Positions 12,050-24,434 of a DNA stretch of 64,000 bases are shown here, in pieces. The notes beneath the pieces are model-generated. The model made no database searches. It saw nothing but the letters and a program-made list of their open reading frames with translations, and was not told where the DNA came from. The stretch's first letter is position 1. Each line of letters opens with the position of its first letter. A program made the position numbers and the translations under genes. Source of the DNA: Triatoma infestans (taxonomy: Eukaryota; Arthropoda; Insecta; Hemiptera; Reduviidae); contig JAAEAF010014548.1 of the NCBI GenBank assembly GCA_011037195.1, forward strand, positions 124,001 through 188,000, in the 5' to 3' direction.

Positions 12050-12270
12050 CGATTTTGGCAAATTTTCAATATTTAGTTTCCACCGGAAATGCTTGGTTTT
12101 CTCTGAGTCCGAAAATTTTTTGTCCACGATCGATCTGTTTGTGTGTTTGGTCAGCATAACTAAAAAATGGAAAATTATAGAACTTTCAAACTTGTTCTTT
12201 AGTTTAATAAGTACTAGCTTAGGGCCCGTCAAGAAGATTTTTATCAAAATCAGTCAACTGGAAGTATCTT
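12050..12270 (-). repeat. dispersed repeat, diverged reverse copy
   Basis: Minus-strand similarity: ttacgattttggcaaatttt, tttccaccggaaatgcttgg, cagtcaactggaagta. Weakly conserved. Confidence 0.45.
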
Positions 12271-12984
12271 TTTTCTATTTTTTTAATATCACTTTTTATT
12301 TCAACAAAAAAATTTTTTTAACATAATTTGTCAAAAGAAGATACAAGTAATATATGGCATAGAAAAAATTCCGTCTGCCGGAGGTCGATTCACAGTACAG
12401 AATATACACAAAGAAAAAAAAAACATGAACAATAATTCGAAAGATGAACAAAAATAAAGTTATACTTATGTAATTTGTAACTGAAAATAAACTAACAAAA
12501 AAAAAATTATAAAATATGAAATTACAAAAATTCAGTATATATATTCCACTACTGAATGGTATCGGTTGTGCCAGGCGGGTCGAGCGTATTTGATTAAAGT
12601 TCGAAAATTGTTCTCTAACTGTTCAATAAAGTGACTTGCTACATGTAGACGATGGATAGGATGATTTCAGATAGGATGGTGCATTCCGCCATAAAATGAA
12701 CAATGTCCTCCCTAACACGGGAGTTTGTTACATAAGGAGCCCATTTCATTTTCCCTTATAAAAACTGGGCACCATTCAAATACAATAAATCATCTCTGAT
12801 CTTAAACAGCCATCTTAACTCAACCAAAGTCAATCCCAGAGTTTTATCATTAATGAAGTCAAACTTTCAAAGTTACGATCTAACTGTTTACAGAAGGAAT
12901 CGTGAGCTGGAACTAACTTGTCTGCAAAGCTCTTCTCCAAATTTAATTCGAAATTTTTCTAATATAACATTAAACAGCCTTGGC

Positions 12985-14239
12985 CAATTAAACATTGTTT
13001 AAAGAAAAAAGCGAATCACATAAGAGTTCAGCAGACAATGCGTTCCAGTTCGTAAGCCACAATGCACCGCGACCAACAGCTTCAAGGGCAACTATTTTAG
13101 GGAGGGGATAATTAGTAAGTTTAAAAAGTTTAAAGATATAATTAAAATGCATTTTCAGAGTGAATAGAAACAGCTGATCTACGTTGGTCTCCAAATACAA
13201 CATATAATTAGGAGATGTTTTAGGAAAGGCGAATCATTTTCTAATAAAAAAACGCAAGGCTTTTTCAAGTTGTTCAAATTTCTCGTAACCCCAGATTTGA
13301 GAGGCATAACAAAGGATTTTACTGCAGATTGCCTTGAACAGTTTAAATTTTACTGGAAGAGGGATACATTTTGAATAATAAAAACGTGCCCTTTGCACTA
13401 TTCAGAGCAAGTTTCGTTATGGATACTTTATTATTAACATGACGATTAAAAGAAAGACGTGGAATGAGGAATGTACGCCGAGATATTTGTACTCGCAATT
13501 TTTATCGGATTATTATTGTCAACCTACTGCCCTTCCTAAAAACAATAATTTTTGATTTATATAAATTAACTGATAAATTCCATTGTAAGCAGTACGATTC
13601 CAGTGTTTTAATGTTCCCCTGAAGACTGGCAGCATTATCTGCGACTAGTACCACTTGTCGGCGTACATAAGGACTTTTGTTATGGGTTACCAACACTCAC
13701 GCCCGAATCCAGTGTAGCTGGCAAATCATCGAGACATAATGCGAACAAAAGTGGACTCAATACGCAGCCCTTACTCCTGAAGCCAAGTTAAACCACTCCG
13801 AAATACCATCTCTTCCAAGCACCGCAGACTGCGAATCTCTGTAAAGCGACTTTATAAATTTAGTAGATATGCCAAGAGTATAAAGTTTCAAGATCAACGC
13901 ATCTCTGTCCACTCGATCGAAGGAAGCCCGAAAATCTACAACGAAGCAGAACAATTTTTTATTTTTCTGAAGAAAACGAAGTTTAATTATGTTTATCAAC
14001 GTAAAAAGATTATCAATAGTGGAATGTATGCGTCTGAAACCTGCTTGAAACTCAGGCAGTAAATCTTTAGATGATATATAGGACTCAAGACGCAATAACA
14101 AAAGACAAGAAAACATTTTCGCAATAGTATTTATGCATGAGATATCTCTATAATGGGCGACTTCATTTATGTCACCATGTTTAAAAAGAGGAAAAATTAT
14201 TGACTGGACATTACGGAAGTGAAACACCCATGAGTCCAT
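12985..14239 (-). pseudogene. broken LINE reverse transcriptase and C-terminal region
   Basis: HYRDISCINTIAKMFSCLL, EFQAGFRRIHSTIDN and FCFVVDFRASFDRVDRDAL (motif A, Asp present) are clear. The motif C region reads VVLVADNAASLQ, so the catalytic YxDD is damaged. Thumb region ILCYASQIWG and a basic C-terminus follow in other frames. Confidence 0.75.
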
Positions 14240-14559
14240 AGAAATAATTCTAATACAAACGAAATTCTTTTTTTTTGAAGTTATTGACTAGCTTCCAAAA
14301 TGTTCTGGAGTCTTTAATAAATTCTAATGGACTAGCCATAGAATTAATAAAATCCCTCTTTTTAACTGCACAAATATCTCTATACTTGTTAATGGAGATC
14401 TTATAATCTTATAGACAGATTGAATGTACCTAGACTTAACAAATTTAAAAGTCTGAATGAACGATTTCTTGCCTGAAGTCGTTGGCTATCAAACCATAGT
14501 TGTTTTCTTTCTGATCTAATAAATAAAGGCTTAGTATCGGGAAAGGGCAAGCGCCTTTC

Positions 14560-15416
14560 CTAGAGAACACTAACCATAACATCAGCGTACTCCTGGAGAT
14601 CTGGAGGAAACTCATCAATATTATTGAGTATTGACTCTATATTCCTCTTATATACACTAGAATTATGGTCTAACCAGGCTAATTGAGGAAGTAGAGGCAA
14701 TACACCATCATCAGAGCTAACTGCAACGGATATGGAGAAGAAAAGTGGAAAATGGTCAGAAAAAGGTTCGGAGAGCACCTTGAAGTCATTAATCGCAGCT
14801 ATGAAATGTAATGGAACACAACAGAGATCGTTCGCTTACGAGCCCATACTACAAGCAAAAGTAAAATTACCATCTAATCGGATGGAAATCTTGCTTTTAA
14901 AATGACCAACTCATGGTCATCACACCTGTAGAAACAATTTACCTGAATCGTTAACAACTATGTCTTTTGATTGCCTAAACCATCTACATTTGTAATTGTC
15001 AACATATAAATCTTTTGGAATTACTTGAGAGGAACCCACTCTTACGTTACAATCACCAACCAGTAGTATCTTGTATCAACATATGCCTTCAGATAATTAT
15101 TTAATTTAAAAAAATCCTCATCCCTTATATTACAATTTAAATAAATTGGTATTAAAATAATTGGTAGTACAAATAAAATTTCCTCATGTATTTTAATAGA
15201 AATCAGATCTACTCCACCTAAATTGTAAAAATGAAATTTATATATACTAGATTTAATACCATACAATTTTCCACCTGAATTTAGACACTTTATTTGCCGA
15301 CATCCAACGCAATTTATATTCAGGAAAAAATGATTATAAAAAGTGAAATTAACCTCAGTAATAAATGTCTCTAACAAAATAAACACATCATATTGTTTTA
15401 AAAATTGTACAAACAA
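14560..15416 (-). pseudogene. broken LINE endonuclease domain
   Basis: FLKQYDVFILLETFITEVNF (metal-binding Glu region) at the start and FSDHFPLFFSISV (catalytic SDH motif) near 14770. The middle contains stops, and the canonical GDFN motif is not clean. Confidence 0.7.
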
Positions 15417-15523
15417 TGGGTCAGCTACTTTCGTTTTAAGCCCATTAATATAATAAGTAATAAAGGAAACACAAGAACTAGAATCAACACGCTACCAAAA
15501 ACCTGCATGCAGACGAAATGATC

Positions 15524-16300
15524 TTAAGAAGCTAATGACGTACGTTGTACAGCCAAAGGATTCTGATTCTTAGATGAAGTGGACTTATTTGAAAAATAAT
15601 CCTTTGGAAGCGAATCCGAAGACAGGGCCGAGAGAAACTCAGAAAGGTCCTCTCCTACCAATTCACTAATCCTTCTAGTGCCATCCTCACGTCCAAGCCT
15701 CAGGGCGGACAACATATGCCATTCAAACATATTGTTTGAATAAAGAGACGATCTGCGAATAAAGACACTTTCAATGACACATGTCTCCGATTAATTTCCT
15801 TTCTTAAGAGCTTGATTTTTCTTCTTCTGATATTAAATGGTAAATCTTGATGAATGTCATACCAGTATTTTTCAACTTTTTCACATTGGCCATAACAGAC
15901 AGCTTATCTTGATAAACAGAAATGATATCTTCAGAGGTCTATTGCATTGTTCTTTACAGCCCAAAGGAAATGCATGCATGAAACTAGAATTAACTTCAAC
16001 ATTAGGAACTTCAATATAGAATTTACTAATAAATTCTGAAAGATTATCCTGAGAGTTTTAAATGAACCCCACAAAAATAAGATTAGAGCCCAAAGTCTCA
16101 TATCAAATTCATCCAAATGTTTTTCCTGATCAACGTATTTTTCTTCTAAAAGTTCCTCCTTGTGTAGCCTCCGGTTTTCCCCTTGAAGTCTGACATTATC
16201 TTCCCAAATAGCTTTAACATTATCTTTAGAAGCAACAGAAGCAATTTTGGTTTGAAGAAACGCTTCATGCAGTTGACCTACAAACTCACACAAATTCTGC
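15524..16300 (-). pseudogene. broken LINE ORF1
   Basis: Pieces in different frames: a coiled-coil stretch (DNVRLQGENRRLHKEELLEE), then NLIFVGFI, MHAFPLGCKEQCNRPLKI and SVYQDKLSVMANVKKLK, matching in order the intact ORF1 at 1840-2655 (NLIFHGLK, FKAYPLGSKNNSNLPI). The tail at 15730-15524 ends AVQRTSLAS-stop. Frameshifted at least twice. Confidence 0.65.
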
Positions 16301-16440
16301 GATGTGCCGGAAGATATAAGGGGATATTTACACCGCTTCCATATAATTACAGATCCGTATTGTAGATGCGTGGGCAATCCAGAACAAACAGTGAAGCATT
16401 TTCTCTGCCACATCCTCTTCTTGATTCCTGTAAACACTTT

Positions 16441-17995
16441 GTTACTTCAAAGTTACCCAGTGCCCACTGAACAACTCCGTGATCTTCTCTGAGTAAGCAT
16501 TTGAAATCTTTCAGAATATTAATTCTAGTTTGATTCCATTCTGTAATAAATATACCATGTAAATATAGTTATAACCATATTAATCACTGTAATTATATTA
16601 ATAGAATGTAAATATTGGTATTACTACTGTGAGTGTGTGAGTATGTGTGAGAGAGAGATGCACTTTATTTATAAAATAAAATGAACGATGCAGTCTGAAT
16701 AATCCCCAAAGAGTCCAGTATTAAAGTCTGGATAGCAGTGACAGCTTCTTCAAATCCATTCCTGCCTCTTCCGTAAATTTGCTGATGGATCGAGGAATCA
16801 CGCGATCCAAACCAAAACCTTTTAACGGTGAAGTCCCTTTCTCTAAACTATTCTTTCAGAGAAGGGATGCACTTCTCATAGGAGTTTCTTTTCTTTATTT
16901 ATGTCGATCTTGGTTGGGATTGTTGGTCTGAAATCGTACACTAGGATCAATTAACATGACCGATCTACTATCCTTTGAAGCGGTCATGTCCGCGTATCTT
17001 GTCGTACTATTCGTGTCTATGCAACAAATTTCTTTGAAACATGGCATTCCTTTCTGTTTGCATTCTTTTGCTCCATAATCTTTCTCTTCACACCGTTAAC
17101 TGGCGTCGCGTGTAAAAAGCAATTAATTTGTCATTAAGAATTAAGATTTTTTTTGTTAAAAAAAGGTAGGGTACCAAAAAAAAAAAGAAAAGAAAATACG
17201 AGAAATTATATTTCGCTTCTAGTGTGGCCAACATTACGAGAAATGATTTTAAAATAAGGTCATCAAATCAAGGAGCCAAAGAGTCACATGGAGAAGGACG
17301 TAGGAAGCGGAGGCAGGATAGAGATTACTATTGTGAAATAATCTGGTAGAAAAGTAGCAAGTAATTAAACAAAACAAAAGATCTTGACCCCCCTTCAGCC
17401 CACTACACCACCGCCACTAATACCAACCAGAAAGAGGAATAAGTAGTTAATGCGTTCAAGAGAAAAAAAAAACCAGCTGGTAACAAAAGCAAGGCAGGAG
17501 ATTGTTAAAGCTTTATTGCAGCTTCCTCTCACTCGCTCTCTCTCTATCTGTTATACGAAACAGGGCGCCAGTTTGTGTAGAGGCTAATGAGCTACAGTAC
17601 AACTTTACTGAGCGGTATGGTGGGGGAGGTTGTTGCGAGTGTGTTTTAATTGGACGAGATGAATGAATACGAATTGCATTCTCAGTAGTAATCGTAGCTA
17701 GAAATAGTATTGTTAGTAATAGTGTTGGTTCACAGCGATCTTTGTGATTGTGTGTTTTTAAAAAAAATCTGCTGTAAAACACGCACACGACCTTCTCTTA
17801 CTCCATTTCAAAAATTTAGCAGTTACACGTGTTACTCGAACTCAGTCCCCCCCGTCCATTCTCATAACCACTACACCAACACTCGCCCCTTATACTTGTA
17901 TACCTGGGCGGAATTATGTAAATGTAAAGCGTCCTGTCAAAACCAACAATGCTTGTGTAGTTTAAATTTAAACCTAACAGAGAGAACCGTGTCAA
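16441..17995. other. no gene seen
   Basis: Noncoding. A short TG/GA repeat lies near 16630 and a purine-rich stretch at 17260-17350. A 91-codon minus-strand frame ending at 17513 shows no recognisable domain. Confidence 0.45.
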
Positions 17996-17999
17996 AAAT

Positions 18000-18500
18000 G
18001 TTTCAAATAAAAAATCACATTGTGACCGTTTTCATGGAAAATCTCAAAAATCTCAAAAATGCATTCCATAACGTTGCACTTCCGGTTAACCGATTTTTTC
18101 AAATTTAGAATCTTATTAATGGTTATAATATATATTGATATAATGTAAGAAATAAAACCATAAATTTTACTGAAGTACTTTAGAGGAAAGCAAGCTACTG
18201 CTCCGTGAGGAACCAACCCCATAAAAATCAATTTTCCCGCGAAAATGTTTCAAATAAAACTTATAAATGTGTGTGTGTAGATGGTATACAAAGTTTGAAG
18301 AAAATACTTGGAGGTTTTTCCGAGAAATTCGCGAAAAACTAGAAAAAAAAATTAGTGAAGTCGCAACTTACGTCCTCAGGGGGATCTCAAAACATGTATT
18401 TCCGGTGAAACTCAATTTATAAAAATTTGACAAGATCGCAATACTTTCTTTATGTGCTCTATATAGTCAGCACATCGCACTTTGTGTGTGTAGTTGTAGA
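18000..18500 (+). repeat. dispersed repeat family copy
   Basis: Blocks: gttgcacttccggttaaccg, actgaagtactttagaggaa, aaaatcaattttcccg, caaataaaacttata, gtgtgtgtagatggtataca, then aaacatgtatttccggtgaa and agatcgcaatacttt. The expected second cttccgg block is altered. Confidence 0.75.
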
Positions 18501-18849
18501 GGAGCAAGAGAAAGTAAAAAGAATACTAGAAGATAAAACTAAGTAAAAATACCGTGAAGAAGGTAATAAGAAGAAGGTTGAAGAAATTTAAGTTGGTCTT
18601 TATAACAGATAACACCTGTGGAGAAACCACAAGACACCTGTAGAACTTCCACTAATATTGATTCAAGGCACGCCCTGTTGATATTAATTCTCAAATGTCT
18701 TCTTCCTACTGATTTATATACACATCTATGTCACCACAGATTTAGCGAGTGTTTCGCACATGCGCACACATTCACGTATACACATAAACACATATTTCGA
18801 TCCATTTATAATAATATTACAACAACTGCATTATATATTATTCCACATT

Positions 18850-19648
18850 ATTACATTTTCGTGATTCTTTTTGTCGGTGTATAACATCATTTTTATTTTG
18901 TCTCACTAGTATAAACGGCCAAATTCAAAATGGCGGACTTACATGGATCTTGCTTTTTCGTCTAATTCTCTTTTGCTTTCTTTGTCAATAATGCAATGAA
19001 AATCTTGTTTTTTCCTTATAGCTCACATTAACTACATAAAATAGTAAATAATGTATTGGAAATTACTTGATTTTTTTTTTATAAGAAACTTTTATTGCAC
19101 AACTCGGTAATTTATAAAATACCTACAAAGAGAAAATTAGTGAAAACATTCTAAACTAGATTTTTCTTAGAAATAATTAGGTATAAATAATTAGCTAATC
19201 ACAGTGCAGAAGTGAACGTCTCAAATATGGGAGTGGTCAACAGAATAATTCTAAATTTCTGATTGGCCCAACAAAAACCCATATTTCACACCTTTTCTTC
19301 TTCACTCTGATTGGTTAATTATTTATACCTAATTATTTCTAAGAAAAATCTTGTTTAGCATGTTTTCACTAATTTTCCCTTCGGAGGTATTTTATAATTT
19401 ACCGAGTTGTGCAATAAAAATGTTTATCAATAAAAATGCAAAAATCAAGTTATTTCCAACACAATATTTATTGTTTTGCATAATTAAAGTAAGCTATATT
19501 ATTATTATTATTATTAATTCTCAGGGAGATCCAGGGCATTATACATAGCTGGGAATTTTTTCGAACAGCTATAAATTAACTATTTTAGATTAGAAAACTA
19601 AAAATGTGCCACTATGTGGCATGGATCTAATATAGCTGACTTCTGCAG

Positions 19649-19682
<34 letters not shown>

Positions 19683-20090
19683 TAACCTCAATAATATACT
19701 GGATATGATGTAATAATGTACGTGGTGAATCCTAGCACATTATTATTCATTGTTCGTTCAAGAACAAGGAATTTATTATTTATTGTTATTATTATTTTTG
19801 AGCACACTCCAGGGCACCGTACCTAGCGCACAGCGCCAAAACCGGCGCTTATGGTCACTAGCCTTGCCTACATAGTAGGCAAGTTACCGTCCCTGCTACG
19901 GGGAGGCGGACTTCTACTTCTACTTACAGAATTTTCATTCCTTGGTGGAAAAAGAAGGCAAAAGAGAATTAGGCGGAAATGCAAGATACTATATAAGTCT
20001 GCCATTTTATATTTTGCCGTTTATGCCAGTGGGTCAAATTAAATTGATGCTAAACATTCAGAAAAATTTCTCCAAGGAATTCATAATATT
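18850..20090. repeat. giant foldback (inverted-repeat) element
   Basis: Inner arms 19014-19231 and 19278-19500 are reverse complements over about 220 bases, around a 46-bp spacer (ctcaaatatggg against cccatatttca; gcacaactcggtaatttata against tataatttaccgagttgtgc). Outer arms 18850-19013 and 19925-20090 are also reverse complements (tggccgtttata-type end, gcaaaagagaattag). The right arm is interrupted by about 420 bases (19501-19923). No transposase and no certain terminal duplication seen. Confidence 0.85.
19501..19923 (-). mobile_element. insertion(s) inside the right foldback arm
   Basis: Breaks the arm pairing with only a few bases lost. Contains three ATT/TTA runs, and two related segments (gatccagggcattatacata; actccagggcaccgtaccta) each beside a TTA/ATT run, which look like minus-strand retroposon 3' ends with (TAA)n tails. 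The element type is unknown. Confidence 0.6.
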
Positions 20091-20384
20091 CAGTTAAAAA
20101 TCTTTTCTTAACTGAATTTGTAGCTAAGAAAGTAGCTTGGGGTTTGTAGCTAATCATTATATTGTTCTTATTTTTATATATGTGGGGCAGTCCACAAAGT
20201 ATTGAAAGAGTCTTTAAAGATGGAAATCTGCGCAAGAGCTAACTCGCTCAAAACCTAGTTTCTCGCAACAATATAAATAAAATGTGGTGTGACACACTCA
20301 CAAGACTTTACTGTGAAATGGCAAATTTTCTTCACACTTACATTTCATATTAGTGTTTAAAACCTTCGGCAGTTTTATGGAGAA

Positions 20385-20995
20385 TATCACAATAACTGAA
20401 AAACCTATTCAGTAAAGTCGCACTTCCGCTCAACCGATTTTCTTGAAACTAGGAATTTTGGCAACTTATATAATTCTAATTAATATTATTTGACAGAATT
20501 GTATAGCAATCGTTGAACTAAAATAGCACTTTAGAGGAAACCATAACATACCCCTCCCCTCCTCCCTTCCCCTAAATTGCTCTTTATGAATTTTCACGAA
20601 GACTTGTTTCTAATAAATGTTGTTGATCATTACGTATGTAGTTGAGGTAATAAGTTTTAAGAAAATCGTTGGAGCATTTTTTGAGAAAATCAGAAAATCT
20701 GAAAAACCACTTAGCGAAGTGGCACTTCCGGTTGATGGATTTGCCCGAAATTTTCGTGTTTTATGCGGTGGAGGTACTTAACCGGAATTACCAAGTTTAA
20801 GCTTCCTGCAACTTTTCGTTTATTAAAATATTTTTTTCACACACATTCACACAAACACAACACACACAGATCATTTTCTAAAAAAACAGTTGATCGTATT
20901 CAGAAGACCCCAAAACATGTACTTCCGGTGAAAACTCAATTTCAAATATCTGGCACGATCGCAATACTTTTGCTAGGATGAGAGAAAATAGAAAT
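20385..20995 (+). repeat. dispersed repeat family copy, nearly complete
   Basis: Shows both halves: cagtaaagtcgcacttccgc then accgattttcttgaaact at 20410, and agtggcacttccggttgatg then gatttgcccgaa at 20710. Then ttatgcggtggaggtactta, agcttcctgcaacttttcgt, a CA microsatellite, aaaacatgtacttccggtga and ctggcacgatcgcaatactt. Useful as a reference copy. Confidence 0.85.
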
Positions 20996-22224
20996 CTAGT
21001 TTAATGAATGAACTTATTTATGCTCTTACACTGAATTTATTAATGGACTGTTAAATTGCAAATATAAATTTGTACATTAAAGTGCAAATATTTCTATCAT
21101 AAAAATTGTACAAAGAATTGAACATTTTGTCAATATCTTGACTGATTGAAGACGATAGCGAAGTTTTTATATTCTGATTGTAGGAGATTAATATTTTGAG
21201 GCTGGCAAATATGAAGGGCTCCAATGGAATGGACAGTGCCGAAGTTCAAGTGTTCAGTTAAATGGAAGATTGTAATAGTTCCACAGTTTGGTTTTTAGTT
21301 GGTAAAGACTACCTTCTGATCATCTATCAAAGTATGCGCATAATTCACTCATATCATTTACTTATAAGTTGACTCGAGAGGCTAAAGTGAAAAGATAGAA
21401 AATTTTTGGAAAATATCAGTAATTTTAGATTTTTCTGTTTGCAATTTTGGTATTGACTAAGATCGTTTTTAGATTAGGCTACCTAAAAAAAAAAAAAGAA
21501 AAAAAAAGAATTTGATTTGTAGGATAGCCAACCTTGCTGGTTCGAACGCAGTATTTCGGTTAAAACTGTAACAGTTTTGTTTTGGGTTACACAAGTTGGA
21601 AAATCCAATTAATTAAAGGCTATGTTTGGAAAAGTGGAGTTAGTATGTCTGTCTGTGTGATAACCAAAACCCACCAAGGTATGATGATTGTATGTTTGAA
21701 TGTAATGGGCCACTGTAATACTGTAAACTTGGACCGACAACAACCAAATACCACCTTGTACTCCACTACACAAGTTGCAGTTACTCCCTTTGTTCGGTTT
21801 ATTCCTACTAAACTACTACTGTTACCTATGTATATATACCTGTTTAAACTAACATTATTTCAATATTAACATTTCACTCCAAGGGTAATGTTTGTATCAT
21901 ACTTATTTTATTGTTAACTCTAACAATACTACTTGTTTTATTATTAACAATAAAATTACACAGAGCATTTGTTTGTTAATTCTATAAATAAATTAGTTTT
22001 GCGATGCGTCTTTGATGGATGTTGGTTATAAAATTAAATACGGGAATTTAGCTCCCATTATTTTCTTCCAAATTAAATTCTATTTTATCGAGAACTTCTA
22101 AATACGTAAATAAACATCGCTTTAATTTGATAGCTTATGATACAATTTAAAAAAATAATAAATAAAATAAATAAGAAACCATTTCTAATGAATAGAACAA
22201 ACAAATTTACAAAACCAATTTACG
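20996..22224. other. no gene seen
   Basis: A+T-rich noncoding. A 95-codon plus-strand frame (21582-21869) shows no domain I recognise. Confidence 0.45.
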
Positions 22225-22380
22225 ATGGTATTTGCGATTTTGTCAAATCTTTCATTAATGAATTTTTCACTGGAAATACATGTTTTGAACTCGGCGGAGT
22301 TACAAAATCTAGATTTTTGAAATTGGTGTGTTATGTACGTATGTACCTATCTTCAGCATAACTCCAAAAACGGAAAATCC
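22225..22380 (-). repeat. dispersed repeat, diverged reverse fragment
   Basis: gcgattttgtcaaat, tttttcactggaaatacatg, ttttgaactc match the distal end of the family in reverse. Confidence 0.45.
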
Positions 22381-23080
22381 CTTAGCATTCTACCGGTCTG
22401 ACTACAATATTTTAAGATATCTTTAATCACCAACTCCCCTAAGCATTCCCTTCAGAGTGTTGTCATCCCAAATATTTATTAGTCTGGGAGGACACTGACC
22501 TAGGTTGGAATACTCCGTTTTTCTGATTCTCTCGTCACAATTCTGACACAAACGACTAGACGTCCTGCCTATTTTGTGGAAATGACTGACTGGCCAAGAG
22601 TGTCCAAGAGTGCCCAGTCAGTACACTTACCGGGATCCTGAATTCTGGAGGGAGAGAAGATATTTTAAATCCCCATGTCTTACAAATCTCTTAACCTGGA
22701 GACCTCCTAGGTGCCTTCAGTACTTCTCCAATTCCCTAATCCTCCATTGTTTGACTTCTCTGTGGCAAAATTACTTGGTGACGATTAGTGCTGGCTAGAC
22801 ATGTCTAGGACCAAGAAAAGTTTCACTCTGCTCCTCTGAGCGAGGCCATTAAGTCTTCTCCAGCATTCACCAATTAGTTTAGAGGCTTATTCAAAGCCTT
22901 TACTGTGGCTTGACTATCAGATGTGAGCTCTTTAAGTTCTCCTTGACACTCCGCCGCTATACAGCAGCATTCAATTGATACCAGTTTTCAGCCTAGAAAG
23001 TAGTGGTCATACCGCCTAAAGCCACACATCTTCCTCTGTTCAGCTCCTGCAGCCAAGCTCCTGCTCCAGACAGACTAGAT
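22380..23080 (-). pseudogene. decayed LINE RNase H region
   Basis: Minus-strand translation shows AECQGELKELTSDSQATVKAL (split here as AECQGELKEL and TSDSQATVKAL), fitting the Glu and Asp motifs of a LINE-encoded RNase H, then LAQRSRVKLF. Many stops. The rest of the element is absent. Confidence 0.6.
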
Positions 23081-23544
23081 TCCTTCTATACAAATAAATA
23101 AATCAGACGTTTGTAGAATGCAGTATAAGAGAGGTCTGTGGGGTGTTTCATACCAGTTTTTTCTTCAAAATCAATAATTACAATCGATATTGCTTTTTGT
23201 TGTTTATCGCTAAAACAGAACTCTTCTGAGCAATTTTTTTCCTAAGCTCTTCCATTCTTGCCTGTAGTTGCACCTGAAATAGTTAAACCAATTTGAACCA
23301 GCTAGTTGCTTAATTTAGTCATGCCAGCGATTCTTCTGGCAATCTACCCTTCGGACTTTATAGGATACCATTTCAATTTTTTTTGAATTGTAATTAAAAT
23401 GTCCTTCAAATCTGTTTTTTTTATCTCTGAGTTTCGAATCGACCTCTTCGCCCTCTGCTTTACTTGAAGTTTATCGCAGCAGTATCGATTTAAAATAGAT
23501 TAAATTAACTCGAAAGCTAGATCTACTGCTAATTCCATCAATGC

Positions 23545-24000
23545 TGCTAATATGTATTAATATTATGTAGGTGGTTAAACCATATATTGCACTGAAGTGG
23601 TACATTAGAAGAAAACATAAAATACTATGTTCCCTAACCACCCCCCGAAAAATCAATTTCTCCGGGAAAATATGTCCAAATAAAAGTGATAGACATTTAT
23701 GTGTGTAGATAGTGTACCAAGTTTGAAAAAAATCGTTTAAGCCGTTTTTGAGAAAAACACGCAAAACTAAAAAAAAATCAGTAAAATGGCTTTTACCCGA
23801 AATCTTTCTGTCTGATGCGGTGATAGTATCTACACTGAACAGTAAGTTTGAGCTTATTGCAAATTTTCTTTTTTAAGATGTTCTGTTGACACAACAGACA
23901 CTTTTACTGGAAACATTTTTTTTCGTATTCAGGTGACCCCAAAACACGTGTTTCCGGGGAAAACTCAATTTCAAAAATCTGGTACGATCGCAATCTTCCC
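23545..24000 (+). repeat. dispersed repeat family copy
   Basis: atgtaggtggttaaaccata, gcactgaagtggtacattag, atcaatttctccgggaaaat, aataaaagtgatagacattt, gtttgaaaaaaatcgtttaa, tgatgcggtgatagtatcta, aaaacacgtgtttccgggga and ctggtacgatcgcaatctt occur in family order. Confidence 0.85.
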
Positions 24001-24434
24001 CTTAATTGAAGCAAGATAAAGCAAAACAAAAAAATGTGGCTGTTATAAACTAAACTTATATAGAAAACTTATATTAAAAAAATTTCAAATATTAATGTTA
24101 AAAAAAAAGTTTGAGTGACAAAAATTGGAAACATTTCGAACAAAGTTTAATTCACGCAGAACATTCACTAACAGTTGGCATCCAGCAACTACCTGTAGAT
24201 CAACTAAATGATGTAGCCATAAATTCAGCCACAATTGGATAAATTACCTTAGGAATGCAATCGTTTGGTATCTCTCATGCAACCTCTGTTCTATCACTTA
24301 ACTTTGGTAAATATTGCTTCCGCCTTGTGGCATTTAAAATATTCAGTGAATCGATCGCTTCATGTCCTTTATATTCTGACAATCCAATTAATAGATTCTA
24401 CCTTAAAATTATTTTTGCTTTCTTTTATTGCAGT

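Larger units (their letters stand above)
12345..16440 (-). mobile_element. nearly full-length, decayed LINE (ORF1, EN, RT)
   Basis: Minus-strand CR1/Jockey-superfamily LINE. From high to low coordinates: ORF1 remnant (about 16.3-15.5 kb), endonuclease (15.4-14.6), RT (14.24-13.5), thumb and C-terminal region (13.5-12.6), 3' UTR to about 12.35. Several stops and frameshifts. Protein wording matches the LINE at 55.2-56.6 kb (KFKLFKAICSKILCYASQIW against KLKVFYVACRSILCYGAQIW), so they share a family group. Exact ends and target duplication not found. Confidence 0.8.
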
